The translations under genes were made by a program, and so were the position numbers. From positions 3,849,419 to 3,913,418 of the forward strand of contig JANPWX010000080.1 in assembly GCA_024734555.1 (NCBI GenBank): 64,000 bases of DNA, given 5' to 3'. The number at the start of each line of letters is the position of its first letter. Position 1 is the first letter of the stretch. Below are positions 1 through 14,492 of this stretch, piece by piece. The stretch comes from Trochalopteron elliotii. Its lineage: Eukaryota; Chordata; Aves; Passeriformes; Leiothrichidae. The notes under the pieces are model-generated. The model was not told the DNA's origin and did not search any database. It saw nothing but the letters and a program-made list of their open reading frames with translations.

Positions 1-1533
1 CTCTGTTGAGATTTTCATACGTGAACAATGCACTGGAATTATTTTTCCCTTGGCAATGGATGTATCTCAAGATCTTTTAAAAATACTTTTTGGTTATTAA
101 AAAAGTTCTTTAAGTTTACATATCCTTACCTGATCTGAAAAGAAAGCTATTTATATTGACTAAGTGATTTATGTATTTCTGAATGGAATAGAGGGGATAT
201 GTAGAGACAGTTAATATTAACAACTTTCTCTGCCAATGTACAGCAGAACATGTCCACAAACAAGACCAGTCCTAACTACAGCAGAAGGTATTGCTCCTGG
301 CAAATGTTAACAGGAAGAAAGATAAGGCTGGTAGTATCTCATCACTGTAGCATGGTACTGTGAGGTCAAAACATTTGTCCCATGTTGCTTTCCCTATTTT
401 CTTCAGTTTGACATGCTGCACTAAAAAGATACAGACCTGCTGTCACAATCCCAGTAGATCAAGTTGTTGATTTCAAATATTTTCAGCCCCTTCAGGGTAT
501 AAGCACTGTGCTTGCAGGCTCACCAGTGAGCCATATGAACCCTTGCCACATTGTATAGTCACTTTATTACCTCTGTCTGATGCTGACTGAATAACGTCGA
601 GAGTAGAAAAGATGGTTGTGCATATTCCCTTCACTTTTTTCCTTCCCTGAGGCAGTGTGGTGCAGGGAATAGGGATGTGTACTGACAATTGTCACTGCAC
701 TAATTTGCTTTATATTGTTTGCCTTCACACATGCTTCTTTAAACACCTAAAAATGGTAATCCTCCCACCATTTTCAGGATTCATTGATAAATAATTCACC
801 TACAAAAGAGTATGAATGTAAAGAATAAGTTTTTTGTCGCAGCTGCAGTTTAATACTAGCATTTATTATAATGTTAATCCTTGCCAGTTTGCAAGCTCTC
901 ATCTTCTATTGCTTGCTTTCTCAGGAATGATCTTGTCTTTCTTTCTGCGTAGGGATAATGATATCTCTGTCATTTCGTTTTTATTGGACCAGAGGTCAGC
1001 ATTTGGGAGGTTTTTCTACCTTCCTGTCTTTTGATATTATATAATCTCAGCTATCAAATTGCCTTTCATTCCAATTATAACATGACTGTAACTGCTCTAG
1101 AAATACTCTGATATCTTCTTATCTTGATTAATAATGTGCAGGAACCTCTCTTGGAATGAGAAAAAAATTGCTCTGATATTGAAAAAAAACCTGACCCACA
1201 CAATACATGACTACAGTAAAGCAGGTTAAATACACCCTCAATATCTCACTTAAGAAATAGAAAAAAATTTAAAAATCAATGTGCAGGATTAACATTGCAT
1301 ACATGTCTGGCTCATACTCACCAAGGCACTAAGCTTCAGTTTTTAGTTTAAATTTTATTCACTGTAAGTTAAATATTAAGTTGCTCTAAACCAATCTAAT
1401 AGAAAATCTAATTTAAGAGTAAGAATCTTAAAAAGATTGAAAACAAAAAAAAATTCTGAAACAAAACTCAGAAGCCTCTTCGGATGGCACATGTAGTTTG
1501 TAAAGGGTGACATGACAGAGATGTCTCTGTACT

Positions 1534-1561
1534 GATGGTATGGGAAAGATGGTATGGGAAA
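1534..1561. repeat. Two exact tandem copies of a 14-bp unit
   Basis: The unit GATGGTATGGGAAA occurs twice back to back with no mismatch (1534-1547 and 1548-1561). Perfect identity suggests a recent or length-variable duplication. No function is implied. Confidence 0.9.
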
Positions 1562-4477
1562 GGCAAGTGCTCAGAAGAATGGTGTAGATGAACTGAAGTC
1601 AATTGTTAGGTCCCCAACCCCTTCCAGAAGGTGTTAATTAGCTACTTGTAGCAGCTTTTACCCCCTTTTTTCTCCTACCACTTTATATATCCCAACCATT
1701 CATTATGCTAGGTAATGGAGTTGTTGGGATTTACTTCAGGGAGACAATTTTAAAAAAATAAGTACAAATGTACATCTTTTAAAGCCAAAGAGAAAACAGT
1801 TTTCTCGGAACAAGCCAACACTGCATCCTGCTGTCAAAAGTGGGGCAGAGTGTGACAAGGGACCCTTTTTTATTTTGTTTGTTTTCTTAAAAAGGGAAGT
1901 CTTACCATTTATAATTTTAATTAAAAAGTCTAAATCAGGACACCAAACATTTATACCTCCATTGTTTTAACAGTTCTCTATTATGCTCATGATAAACAAT
2001 GACGACTTAGCTTAAGGGAAATTCAGGTTTTCTTAATACTTTTTTTTTGTTTTGATTAGGAATGTTTATACTCTGTAAGGACATTTCTATCCCGGCTGCA
2101 CTATTCACCCTGGTGGACTTCTTGTGTAAGTCAGTGTACATGAATCAAATAGAAAAGGGGTTCAGAAAATGATTAAAGTTACAATGTTGAATGCATACAA
2201 ATATACATCCACATTTAATCTTTAGGGACCAGCCTGTATGGGTAGTATAGAAAAATAAATATTTTTTGTATGGTTGAGGCTTTTTCTGTAAAAATCAATG
2301 GTTCTGTACAGACAAATGGTATACCTTTGAAGAAAAATAAGAACATTAACTCTGCAGTTGCATTTGGTCTGAAAGTAACCTAGAATGTGGAACACTTAAT
2401 TTGTCAAAACATTCTGACAGGTCTCATCAAAAGTCCAGTATAAGCTTTACTAGTTTGGCTCATTAAATTGAAAATGGGCTTGGAAAAGGTCATGGGGAAT
2501 TAGAGGTTACAGAACAAATAATCAAACCAATTAGCTATAACTTGAATCTTGTGAGCTGCCTAAAAGAGAAAGCAGACCTGACCTTGTCAAAGAGAGAAGG
2601 ATATTAAAATTGCATACCAAGAAGTAATCTAGAAAGCTTAATACAAATATGTACAAAATTGATGAAGTTTGGGGTTTGTTGTTGCCATTTTCATTTGGGT
2701 GTTTTTATAAGAACAAAAGTACTAAACCTCTCCCACCCAACATAATGATATTCCTGTACTAAACTCCCTTTCTATTTCAGAGATTTCTGATTCAGAGTGA
2801 AGTTTGCTTGTTTATGTGGTGATATTAGGTACATTAAAGTCTCACGATCTGATCCTTCTCACATGCTGTATTGTAAATTAGAAATAACTCCACTGAACTT
2901 AATTATGTCACTGTAAAAGTAATATAAGAGGGGAAAACAGGATATTGATGTCCATTTAAATTTTGATTAAAATAATCCATTCTGTGAAATCTGAAAGTGT
3001 ATAACAAGTTTTCAAGTGCTTTTTCTCTTCATGTATGTTGACATAAAATTCTTGTAAGTTCTTGTATCAGTTAGCCACTTTTCTGAATTTTATAACATGT
3101 TAAATAGCAGTACAAAACTGCCTTGAAGAAAACTGAAGCTATCCATGTATCAAATCTTTTTTTTTTCTTTAGTACTGAGCTGAAAAGGTCTCTATTATTT
3201 CCTAAAAGAATTGTTATTTTTTAAATCTTGTTTTGTTAATCAGCACGCACATATCAGATAAATGTCTGGTCAAGATCTGAAGGAGAACCAGACTAACATA
3301 AAAAATATGGTTTGTATTTATTTTTTAATTTATGAAAGGATTGCCAGAGGGGCACTTGGTTCAGGTAAGTCCCCTGAAGATTATCACTGGAGCTGAAGAG
3401 TTTGACCACTTGGCTGTTCTCGGACTTCTCTGCTTCTCACATTGGCCAATATTTTCAGAACTGTTCTACACCTTCTCCACTAACTTAAAAAATTTGTTTC
3501 CCAGTGACTAAAACTAACATTTTTGCATGAGGGCATGCTTTGAATAATGACTTGCATTTACTTCTTGGAGATTACTTTAGTCTGAAAATGATGGATACCA
3601 AAAAATTAAACTACTCTCTCAGCTGAGATTCTCATGCTCCACTGCCCCAGACAGAGGTTGGTAGCTCATAGCAGCTCAGGATTTTGGCTCCATTGCCCTA
3701 AAGTTGGTAGGAAACTGGAATGTAGTGTGTGAAAAAGTTTGTTGCTGAGAAGGGGATTCTTCTGCTTGACTAGAAGGCAGAGAAGGCTCAAGGTTGGATG
3801 CCTCTCTAAACAACTGAGAACTGGCATGTTCTGCTTAAATGAAATTCACAGATAATGTATTTGAGAAATGTAATACCTTTACCAGCACAAAAGTGGCTAA
3901 ATAGCAGGAACTGGCAGTGGAAGGGAAATGCTGCACTACATGTGTACAGCACTTGTTTTGAATCAGACTGTATTGAACATAACTGCTCAGAAGGCTGGAA
4001 GGAAAACTGAATAACAGCATTCAAAGATGAAGGCTTTACCATAAGGCAACATTTGTGCTAAGTGCTTTCAAAGTGCTAAACTATGGTTTTGGATGTCATA
4101 TGAGAGAGCAGTTGATGAGTTGAAGGTGGAAAAAGGTCACTTCTTCAGGGCCAGAAATGTCTTCAAAAAATAGACTTTTCAGAATCAGCAATCTACTGAA
4201 GTTGTAACACAACTGTGTGGTATGTTGAGCAATCCTGAAATAAAACAGACCACTGGAATATGTTTCATAGCAATGCAAATTTATAAACTTCCTACAGCCT
4301 ACTAAAATAACATTTCAGGATCTATTCAGCTTGAGATCTTACCATGCTACTCAAATTAGAGATAAAAGAAAATTAAATTCTGTGTTTTTGAGGCATATGA
4401 AGACAATGACTGAATGATGTTAAGCAGGACCTGCAGTGAGATCCTTTCTTGAACTCAGTTTTGAAACGAAGGTAAAG

Positions 4478-4501
4478 AGACAAAATAATGTTATTTTGTC
4501 T
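4478..4501. repeat. Perfect 11-bp inverted repeat with 2-nt spacer
   Basis: The left arm AGACAAAATAA (4478-4488) and right arm TTATTTTGTCT (4491-4501) are exact reverse complements separated by TG. The run is AT-rich and could form a small cruciform. It is not followed by a gene end, so it is not called a terminator or RNA. Confidence 0.85.
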
Positions 4502-6445
4502 ATATTAGTTTCTGAAAATAAATTGTATGTTCCATATAATTTTCATTGCACCTTATTCCAGATATGGAATATTTGGTTTGATTTCTAATAATTCAAGAAT
4601 TTTTTTTTGAGTTTTCTTCTTTTTGGCTAAGGGTGAAAGAAGAAGTGTGGCAAAGTGATAATTATATATCAGACAATAAAAGCTCCTGTTTATTTGAAGT
4701 TAGGTTGTTTTTAGAAAAACACATTGATTGTCTAATTGCCATCATTTGACTGTAATTTGAAATTTTTTAAATGGAAGTTTCAGCCTTTTGACATATTACT
4801 GTAATATCTTTCTCTGGCAGTTACATGTCTTCTATTTCCAAGCTCCTTTTTTGTTTTGTGTGTGTATTTATATTAAAATATTGAAGAGTAATATATTCCC
4901 AATGATTACAGGCTAGAAATCTATATAGACTTGTGATATAGGAGCAAATTCCTGTAGGTCAAAGTAGCTGACCTACAAACAAAATGTTGTTTCAAATACC
5001 CTGTATCTACAGTCAGAATGTATTTTATATCTAGATAGAAATCAATGGTATTTGTGTCCTTATGACACCTCTTCCCTGTGGATTATATGCACTACATGGC
5101 CTCTATATTAAAAGTTTCACTGCTTTCTAAAACTTACACTAAATTATTAGTCTTTGTCCTCTGAGTTGTTTTGGTTTCAGGATTTAGGAACATTCTTCAT
5201 GTTTGGTTCTTTTTCTCATTAAAGTTCTGACCATACAAGGTTCTGAATTTTAAGCAAAAATGACTGAATCTAGAGCCAAAATGAAATAATGAACAAAATA
5301 TTACCAAAGGCTTTGTCTTGAAATGTAGCAACAAGAAGTTTGCTGATTAATAGATTTTCATTTTCTATCCATTTTTGACCAAAATGTAGGCAGAAATCAA
5401 ACGTTCTGTGGAAGGCATAGGAATGAGGGTAATTCGGCAGCTCTGCCCACTGCCAGGCTTTGTTCATGGGTAGTATTTATTTAGACAGATAAATAAATAA
5501 TGCTTTTAAATCACCATTCTCACCAGGGAAAACACTGAGGAGACTCTGGGCTATGTTTAGGTTCATGTCTACAAACAGCTAGAGAGAGCATCAGGCTAAA
5601 TGTCTGCCTCAGGTCAGATGTGGTTTATTAATCCAATCTGAGTGGAACCCAAGTACATGACTTGCACTACTGTTTCTGAATGCACTGCTTTATTTTTTAA
5701 AATGAATAACATAATCTGTTAAAAACCACCAAAAACCCCTAATGAAATATTTATCACAAACTGGCCTCAGATGTGGTACTTCAGATAAAACACAGGCTAA
5801 TTTTTCTATAATGTTTGCTAAAAGCCCTTTTGATAGGAGAGCTGTCATCTGTCAGTCTAAGGGAAATGGTGGGATTTCATCTGAGCTGGATAGGAAGAGT
5901 TGGCTTATGATTTCTGCATTTATCCTTTGTTATCAGCTGTGCAGAAAATGAGGTTTCTGGATTTTCCCATTTTTAGGATACCTGGAGAAATCACATTTTC
6001 TATTTATTGATATTGGTCTAGAGATAAACTCATATCCAAGATGGTGTCATGAGTCATAAATTTTTATTTAAAAATCTGGTGAAACAAAATTCAAAGACAA
6101 TGAGATTTTTCTGCATTGTTGTCATCTACCCCCTCTACCCTAAAACAATATGGAGCAGAATTCTTTGTTCTATATGTCTGTGTTGCTGTAAAGCGTGGGG
6201 CTCTGTTGATTACAGTAATAGTAGAAAATGAAATTTCCAAGTAAAAAAGGCCTGGAAATTCTTAGAACACTGAACTATATTACTGCAAAATTAAATGAAG
6301 TAGAGAGAAACCTCAAGCGTTAAAGCACTGTATACGAATCTTTTCTTTCTTAGTGATTAAATTCTATCCAGTGCAGTGAAATTCTCAAGGAGTCTCAGCC
6401 ATTTCTACATTCATGCATTGCATGAAAATATGTAAGTTTTCTATC

Positions 6446-6473
6446 TTCCTTTAATAGTGTTTCCTTTAATAGT
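6446..6473. repeat. 15-bp period direct duplication
   Basis: The 13-mer TTCCTTTAATAGT occurs at 6446-6458 and again at 6461-6473. This is a minor local duplication in AT-rich DNA. Confidence 0.8.
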
Positions 6474-9271
6474 CCACTGAATTTGACATTTTAATCATGT
6501 TCATGTTCTGGATTGATGCAATTTATTGTTACAGTAGTGATCTGAACACTCTCCAAGAGTTTTGTGGATAAGCGACAGTATTGTGAATCCAGAACTGTAA
6601 CACTGAGCTTTATTTATTTTTTTAATGCATGTCCAAAGAGGACTGGTGAAGATTATAGATTATAAAATATTAAACATGAAATAAAACCTCACTTTGGTAG
6701 TTAATTAACAGTACCTATCATTGTTTTAACAGAAGTTATCTTAGAAAATGAACTTTTTAAAGAAACATCCCACCTTACCAACAGTCCTGCAAGGTCCTGG
6801 CTGTATTATCTTGTTCTGAGGTGGAACCTAGTCACTGTTTTGAATCACCATGAAATACTTTCCAAGAGGCTGTAGAATCACTGAACTGTTTCTAGGCCTT
6901 TGATCTTGAAATTTTAAAATAGAACTAAAATATGAAACAGTTGTATAATCTTGCCAACTCTAGCAAACCCAGAAAAATGAAAACCAAAACAAACAAACTT
7001 GCTTGGAATATTGTTCAATGAGCCAAGTGGACACTGGTATGCTTAAGTGGATGAAGAGAATGTAGAATTACACCCCTGCCACAGGATATTTTGAGAAACT
7101 TCTTGTAATATGCCATTGGGTACCATCTTCATTCTGAATGTCCATGTGAGGAGGCAAAGTGTTAAAACCATGCATTGAAATAAGAGGCATGCAAGCTTTT
7201 TGCTCATTTATCATAGTTATGTACTGGGGCAAAAGATTTTGCTCCTAAGGTGAAAATTATAAGTATAACCAGTGAGCAAGGAGTTAGATTTCAATAAAGG
7301 CAAACTAAAGTTCACAATATAACTGTGATGCAATTTAGTATGCTTGGACTGGATAGCTATAAGGATGATTTAAAGACAGAAAAAGAGAAAATACAGGTAA
7401 TGAAGTAGGTGCTAAATCTTCAGACCTGACAAAACATTAGACATTTGTTTAGAATAGAATGGTCTTGTTACAGTAAACACAGTAAAATAACATGTTTAAC
7501 TTCATAGAAGTCGTTGCAGAGAGGAGTTTGGTGAGAAGTGTTGGTCAGGTTGCAAACTAAGTATTGATATCCCTTATGAGAAATGCTATACTTTTTTTAT
7601 CTCTAACTTTTAAGTAACTTTATGTAATTAGAAAATAATTATCTGATAACTGTATTTTCTGCTGAAGCTTGTCTTAGGATATCAAAATTCAAGAGAGGGA
7701 AGGCAAACTTGGAAGTTTGCCTTGGAAGCGGCATCTTGCAAAAATTGAACCTTGCTGGAGTTGGGAAGCTGTTAAGCTCATACTCACTTTTACACTGATG
7801 CAACTTCATCCTTAGAAAGGTAAATCCATTTTTAAATTGGGTAACTTGTTGGTACATTAAACCAATTCACACTTTTAGGAATTGCAATTACAGCTTATTG
7901 CATATGGCACACTTCACCGGAATAATTTTTAAAAAAGGTCAAAGCCAGTTAAAAACAAAGTTCCAAACTACTTTTTGCATCAGACTGATTACTTAGAATT
8001 TAATGAAATACCCAACCCTGGAAGAAAGAAAGAGGATGAAATACTGTAAAACTATCCAATAATAGATTGTGACAAGTGGAATTTATGAATCTCATGACTT
8101 GTTCTTTATTGATCAGAAGGTTATCATAGCATTTGAATTAATAAAAGTACAGTTAAAGCTATTCACAAATGATGCTTGGACATAAGTGCAAGTAGGCTTT
8201 ATTGATTTCTAGTGTCAGCTGGGCTTCAGAGAGATTTACCATATGTTGAACATATGAAAAAAACAGGAACAAAAATCAAAAAAATCTCTCTCCTACTCTA
8301 TCAGCTAATAAAGTTTTAAATGTTTGTAAAGAATTGAGTGGGCTCAATGCAGCACATCCATGTGTATTTCATAATATCCCATCAGTTAAATGAACCACAC
8401 AAATAATCAGTTAAAATCCATTTAGTACATTTTTGCTTCAGAATTTATTTAAAACACACTTATTATTTTATCAATATTTTTCTGGGTGCTCAGTTAAGCA
8501 TGTTTTTCATTGAAAAAGCAATGAAAATTAATTTTCTATCTATGCCTCCTCTATATAACATACCTGCCATGGACACATAACATTACAGTGGGAAAATAAT
8601 CATAACCAGATTTGGTATGCCTTCATCTTCCAAAATAATTTTCAAAGCATTTTATGTGGCTCTTAAAAGACTTCTGAATTGTATCATGTCAGTTTCTGGT
8701 CATAGGCCAAAGAATCTTTGGTTTCTTACACTACAAGGTAATATGGCAAAAATGCATCTCTGAGAAGCCAAAGAAATAATGCAGTGTAGATATACAGTGT
8801 GGAAGGTAAGAGTTGATGTTATAATAGGGACCTAGAGTCATTAGGAGAGTGTTATAAGCATAAAATCCAAATTGTTTATTTAAGACCCAGTCATTTGAAA
8901 CTTGATGAATATGGACCTAATTTCATTTTTTACAGCTTTAGGGGTAGTTGTCTCCTATAGACCTGATTCATGTTAACTCATACCCCACTGCCAGTAGGTG
9001 AAATGGCTTTTACCCTTTGGCTTTTGATCAGATGTGGAAGCTCCCAGTATTCAGACCTTTTGCCCGCTATGTTTGTATGTACATTGATCAGAATTACTCT
9101 ACTGGTCAATTCAGTATAAATTTTGAGAATTTGTAAATAGTTTTTTAGCATTTTTTTTTCTTTATTTTTTTCTGAAGAGTCTGCAATTAATCTAGAAATT
9201 TATTGGGCAACTGCCTTCTATAGTTTGGCCACTGACGTATTAATACAGATCAGCAGTCCTGATTTCCTAAC

Positions 9272-9786
9272 TGTTGTGGGTTAGCTTTGTCTAAGAGCAA
9301 AATGCCCACTCTATTACTCACTCACTCTCTTCTCCTGTGGGAGTGGGACAAAATGGAAGGAAGGTGTGAAGGCTTGTGTATCAGGACAATGACAGCTTAA
9401 CAGCAAAAGCAGTGCATATAAGCAAAGGAAGAAGGGGAATGCATTTATCAATAGGCTGGCAGACATTTACCCATTTTCTGGAAAGCAAGGCCTAAACACA
9501 TATAATGGTTGCTTAGGAAGACAAATGCTGCAAACCACAAACATTCCTCCTTTCCCCTCCTTTCCCTGAACTTTTACTGCTGAGCACATCATGTGGTTTA
9601 GGACACCCCTTTGGTCAGTTTGGGTCAGCAATCCCAAACGTTTCCCTCCAATCTCTTACTTGCCCCCAGCCTGCTCGCTGGGGAAGAAAAGAGAAAGTGC
9701 TGAAATGGCTTTACATTGGGGCACTGTCAGCACTTTGTAGCCACAAATCCAAAGCAGAGCACCACAGCTCCCTCCCAGACAGAGCC
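9272..9786 (-). mobile_element. Degraded ERV LTR, antisense, 5' end of LTR truncated
   Basis: The segment opens on the plus strand with TGTTGTGGGTTAGC. From memory this matches the reverse complement of the 3' end of a widespread avian ERV LTR. Further in, the part around 9590-9700 (a CCCCTTTGG.CAGTTTGGGTCAGC block, then CCCTCC..., then CAGCCTGCTCGCTGGGG) follows the same family in order, so the match is collinear over several hundred bases. The sense strand is minus. Near 9786 the sequence stops resembling the family before the expected TG terminus, so the LTR 5' end seems lost or decayed. No gag, pol or env remnant flanks it. The family name and the right boundary (within about 30 bp) are inference. 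Confidence 0.72.
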
Positions 9787-12182
9787 AGCGTGCTGATGTT
9801 GGCCACTATTATTTGCAGAGATGGAAACAATTGTGCATTGTAGTATACTTCTAATGATGAAGGCTTTTATGGCAGCTGCTGTTAGATTAGGCTGTTGGCA
9901 TGAGAGAAAGCCTGGCTTGTCAGAGTAAGGGGGAAATAAGGATTGTGTTTATCAGTAGACCTTACACATTTTCTCTTCCCTACTTGTTAATAAGATTCAT
10001 GTGTCATAGGGCCAATTAAAATGGTACATTTGAGAATATAATTTATTTAGTAAATACTATATTTAGTTGCTAACAAACATGATGGTCTTGGGAAAGTAAA
10101 AAGAAATGAGAGAGGCTAGGCTTTATGCACTGGCTTTTCCCATTCATTCTGCAAGTGCTAAAGGAATCTGTAGTTTGAAATTTGCATTTGTTGAGCTATT
10201 GTTAATTTTATTGAAATATGTAATATTTGAAGCATAGTTAATATCTACTTTTTACAAGTCAACTGTTATATAGTGTCTATTGTTTAGAAAGAAATTATGT
10301 CAGTGCACAATATAGGTTGCATGCAATGAGGGAAGCAGTGAAGAACCTCTCAAAAAATGCATTCTCAGATAACTCAATGCCTTAAAACAGAGTCTGCATA
10401 ATCCATGCAGATCTGAGACAGTGTGTCTGCATGCATTGATCCAAAGACTACACCTAAGAAACCTTCCAGCAGGATATGCCAGAGAATTCCTCTGATTCAG
10501 CTGAGGAAATTGTAGAGCTGCAATGACGGAACCAAGATTTGTAACTGAGGTCTTGTGGAATTCAGATATTCCTGCTGTGGTGAGTTAGTGGTTCAAACTA
10601 CTCATCCAAGAACTTGGGCAGATGTCCCATTAAGTGAATGAGGAGCCAGTCCGCTCTACCCATCTGGATGATTTTTCTTGTTCTGCGTTTTATAGGCATC
10701 CCCTACTTTCCAGGAACTACCGTGCTAGTCTTGTTAGGCTGATACTTTTCAGGAATAGTCATGTGACATGTTTCCAATTTTAGAATACTCAGGCAAGTAA
10801 AGGGTGCTCAACAAGTGTTTCTAAATTGAGTGAGTGTATTTTTGCTATTTCTATTAATGGAATGGACACTTACAGACATAGAACTCTCAATTTCTAGATC
10901 CTACACAAAATAATGGGTTTGCCACAAAAGGCAATAACAAGACCTTTCAAAGAATTGTTTTAATTTGTAGAGAAAAATAAAATAATAAAATACTCAACAT
11001 AAACAAACAAAAAACCCAACAAAAAATTCCCAAAATAATCCTTGTAACAGAGCCCTATCACCAAAGCTGAAAAATGTAATTGCCTGGAAATTTCAAAATT
11101 TCAGTTCGTTAGAGGTTACAGTTTTCAGTGGAAATCAGATAACTTGAAACATACGGTAGTTGTCAACTTAAACCAAAACAATCTCATCATAAATTCCAAG
11201 CAGGCTGTAGAAAAACATATGGTTTAGTAAATACAATAAACTTTCATTGCTGAAATCATACACATGAACCAGATCTCCATCTGAACTAGTAACACAAATT
11301 ATAAAGGCAGCCCTTGAATAGTCATCCCCCACTTTAATGAAACACGTTTCAGTTGAAAACTAAAAGATTAAAGAACCACAACAAAAGTTTCCCAAAGTTA
11401 TATCATTTATAACTACAATCAGTTTCCAGATGCAAAACTGTTCAGCTGTTTCTACTATATGCTCACAATTTGAGCCATGTCTTTCCCTGGTCTACAGAAC
11501 TTCTTCAGTCTGACTTTTGTGTATAGAGCTGCCTAAGTATTACAAGTCCAGTAACCTTTGTTGGGACTGGTCATATGTAGAGGAAGATAAAATATAACAA
11601 TTTACAGCATCAAGACTGTATCTTTCTTCTCAAATTTGTGTCTTTCAAATATTTTCCAATGTTTTATATTTTATTTGCATTAAAGTTAACAAAATATAGT
11701 AAACAACAGTGTTATAAACCTCTTAGCTTTATGATATCAAAACATTTGACATGCATTCCAAATTCTACTAGGAAAAGCAAGCAAACAAAAAAAAAACCAC
11801 CAAAAACCCTTATCTGAAGAGAGACCTTCATATTATTTGTCTTGAAGCAAAGGTATCATGACTGTGAATGTAGCAACAGTGTCATAATTATTCTTAATAT
11901 TTGGAAACAAGGAATAAGGAATATAAGATTGGTTGTGTAAGGGTAAGTTAGCTGGTCCTTTCTGGACAAATAGGAGGAATAGCCCTGTCAAACATTCTAT
12001 TCTCTCACAGTTTGAACTTTGGAATATTCAATCACCCAGTATGCTCTAATTAACTGAAAAACAACAGATATGATTGTATAGGGTAGTAAGACCTTGTGCT
12101 CCTTGAATTAAGAAATGCAAAAGAAAAGTATATGGGAGAAGGGAATGAGAAGAACACAAGAAAAGGAAAGAAGGCTCTAAGT

Positions 12183-12218
12183 AACAGTTACAGCATACTA
12201 AACAGTTACAGCAAACTA
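12183..12218. repeat. 18-bp unit duplicated in tandem
   Basis: AACAGTTACAGCATACTA (12183-12200) is followed directly by AACAGTTACAGCAAACTA (12201-12218), with one mismatch. It lies inside a 119-codon open frame and adds a six-residue repeat there, without evidence that the frame is used. Confidence 0.88.
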
Positions 12219-13197
12219 AAAGTTTGTCAAGGCACGACCAATATGTGGCCAAATTTCTGTGAAGAGTACAGACATCCCAAATATTCAGAAAAATTTTATG
12301 ACACATCAGCTTCTGGCACTGGATTCAAAGATCCAAGCAGCCTGTTTAATCCTCTGTTCTGCTGTTGTGGTATGTTGCAGAAAGAGTACCATTTTTCAAG
12401 ATCAGGCATGGCTGAAGAAAATATGGATTTAGAGTCTATTTCTTCATATTACTAAAGTGATAAGGTAAAGCATACTAAAACATGATCTAATTAAGGCTGA
12501 AGAATAAATATTTATCTTTAAATTATTAGTCTTTGCAATTTATTGTCAGAGAGAACTACTTAGAATGTGTTTAGGTGTATATGTGTAGGAACATCTATTC
12601 TTGCCTCAGTGTTTCACTGTTGCTTGTGTTTGGTCTGGTAAAGATGGCTATCTGACAGCACAGTATTTCTTTTCCATCTACTTCATTTCCACAAAGCATT
12701 ATCCAATAGCTTACTGCTAGTCTCCAGAATGTTACCACCTCTACTAGGAATTCTCATTGCCAACCTCCCAAAATAAAGAGTAGAATTCATATAGTAATGT
12801 CAACCCAGTTTGACAAATCTTCATGTCAGCCTCAACTGTGGTTGGCAAAATGCCAAGCATTTGTCAGATGGGTTTTGGCAGTGAATTGAAAATGAAATCT
12901 ATTTCTGTTACTTTTTTTCCTTTTAATATCAAGCATATATTTTTCCTTACTTGGTGACACAGATTTAACTACTAAGTGACATTTTGGTGGACTGCAGAAT
13001 TCCATGAAAGATATCTTCTTAAAAACATTTTGGCAACCATAAAAAAAGTAAAAATCAGTCTGAATTGAAAATATCAAGTTGAGTTTAATTCTTAGTGTCT
13101 GTTTCTTACTTAGTTGTCATGTTGGTAAGCAATCCTTTTGTATTTGGATTTTAGGCACTCCCAAATGATACTGAAGATTTGTAAAGGACACCTGGGG

Positions 13198-13231
13198 TTT
13201 TATTTTATTTTATTATTTTATTTATTTATTT
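13198..13231. repeat. (TTTTA)n / (TTTA)n low-complexity run
   Basis: An uninterrupted T/A tract is made of TTTTA and then TTTA units ending at TTTCAG. It is a simple-sequence repeat likely to vary in length. The terminal T-rich-CAG resembles a splice acceptor, but no exon follows. Confidence 0.9.
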
Positions 13232-14492
13232 CAGATAATGAAATAATGAGAAATATTTGTTTACTGTTTAGGATACCCATTTGTAATTTGCTGTAAACTT
13301 CCTGATGATTTAATGAGGAAATAGGCTGCCCAGTCAGAGGATGTTTTTCTCTTTTCTCAACAATTCCATGTTACAGGTGATGGAGAAAATGTTTTATAAA
13401 GCTCACAAATATGTAATTTTACTCCTTGTCAACAGGGAAGGAAAAGGAGTTTGACTGTCAGGAATGTTATCTGCTTTAAAGAAAATAGCCAACTGATAAC
13501 TGGCTGAAAATTGGTCACTTAAAGTCGAATGGCCAATAAACAGTTATGGTGGAATATGTTTCATTTTAGGCCAATATGGAAGGACACAGGAACTCTGTCA
13601 GTTGAGAGATTTATTTACTATTGTAGTAGAGATAAATGGAAATTAAATCTGTCACTGAAGTTGCTAAGCTATACTATACAAAAGCTGTTCTCACCTAATA
13701 AATTGTACTAAATGAGCTAGAATGAAGTTTGAATCTCAAAAGGGTCATTTCCTCTAGCAAAATGGTATGATACTTGTTTTATAGCTGGTTGGCCCGTATT
13801 CACTCAGAGTGTGAAGTCCAAGAGCTACCAGTAAATATTAAAAGCTGTCATTACTTCCCGTATGGTCTATTCAAGTCCCTACTCCTGGCAATGAAGCAAA
13901 GAATAGAGTTTAGGCTGGGTACTCTGAACTCTCACCATTCAAAACAACTAGAGATAATGATTTCTATTTTTGCTAAAATTTGAGACATTGCAAATGAAGA
14001 CACAACAATAATATGATTTATTTTAACAAAATTTTTACAGTTACTTTCCTTAAATTGCAGAAATTCAATTGCTTTATGAAATTAGTGTAAATGACAATAG
14101 AGAATTGCTTTCCCATATTAGGAATTCATCTCAGAGCTTTTCTAGTTTCTTATGAAAGTTTTGTCAGGTCAATTCTATTCCTGAAAAGTGTTTCAGCTGT
14201 AATAAAAAACATTTTCTCAGGGAGATATATTTATTTATATATAATTTCTCCAGGTTCACGTTTTTCTTCATGCACAATGATTTATTCAGCAGCAGGGGAC
14301 AGAAGAAATGCATTAAATGTTCAAACTTTTTTTATTTTCCTTGCTTTGTTCAAAGGTCTCTTGAAATCAGTTAGGAAACACTTTCAATTTAATTTTGGAA
14401 CACATTAGTAATGTTTCCTCATCACCTTTAGGAAAGGTGTTTGAAGCTGATGAAAATGTGCCAGAAAGTTTGTGAGGCAATTCTTTGTATAT

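Larger units (their letters stand above)
1..9271. other. AT-rich non-coding stretch, no gene recognised
   Basis: Both strands hold only short open frames (up to about 78 codons), with no recognisable domain or signal peptide and no convincing exon flanked by splice sites. Visible structure is limited to a 14-bp exact tandem duplication near 1.54 kb, a 24-bp palindrome near 4.48 kb, a 15-bp period duplication near 6.45 kb and scattered A or T homopolymers. The composition matches intergenic or intronic vertebrate DNA. An exon under about 100 bp of an unfamiliar gene could be missed by eye. Confidence 0.7.

Noticed and set aside
4273..4280. Exact octamer ATGCAAAT, also near 10180 and 57903 in reverse
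   Set aside because: About two exact octamers are expected by chance in 64 kb on both strands. No surrounding promoter.
12096..12455. 119-codon open frame, plus strand
   Set aside because: No domain, signal peptide or familiar motif, and it crosses a tandem duplication. A rough estimate for AT-rich DNA of this size gives a couple of stop-free runs this long by chance.
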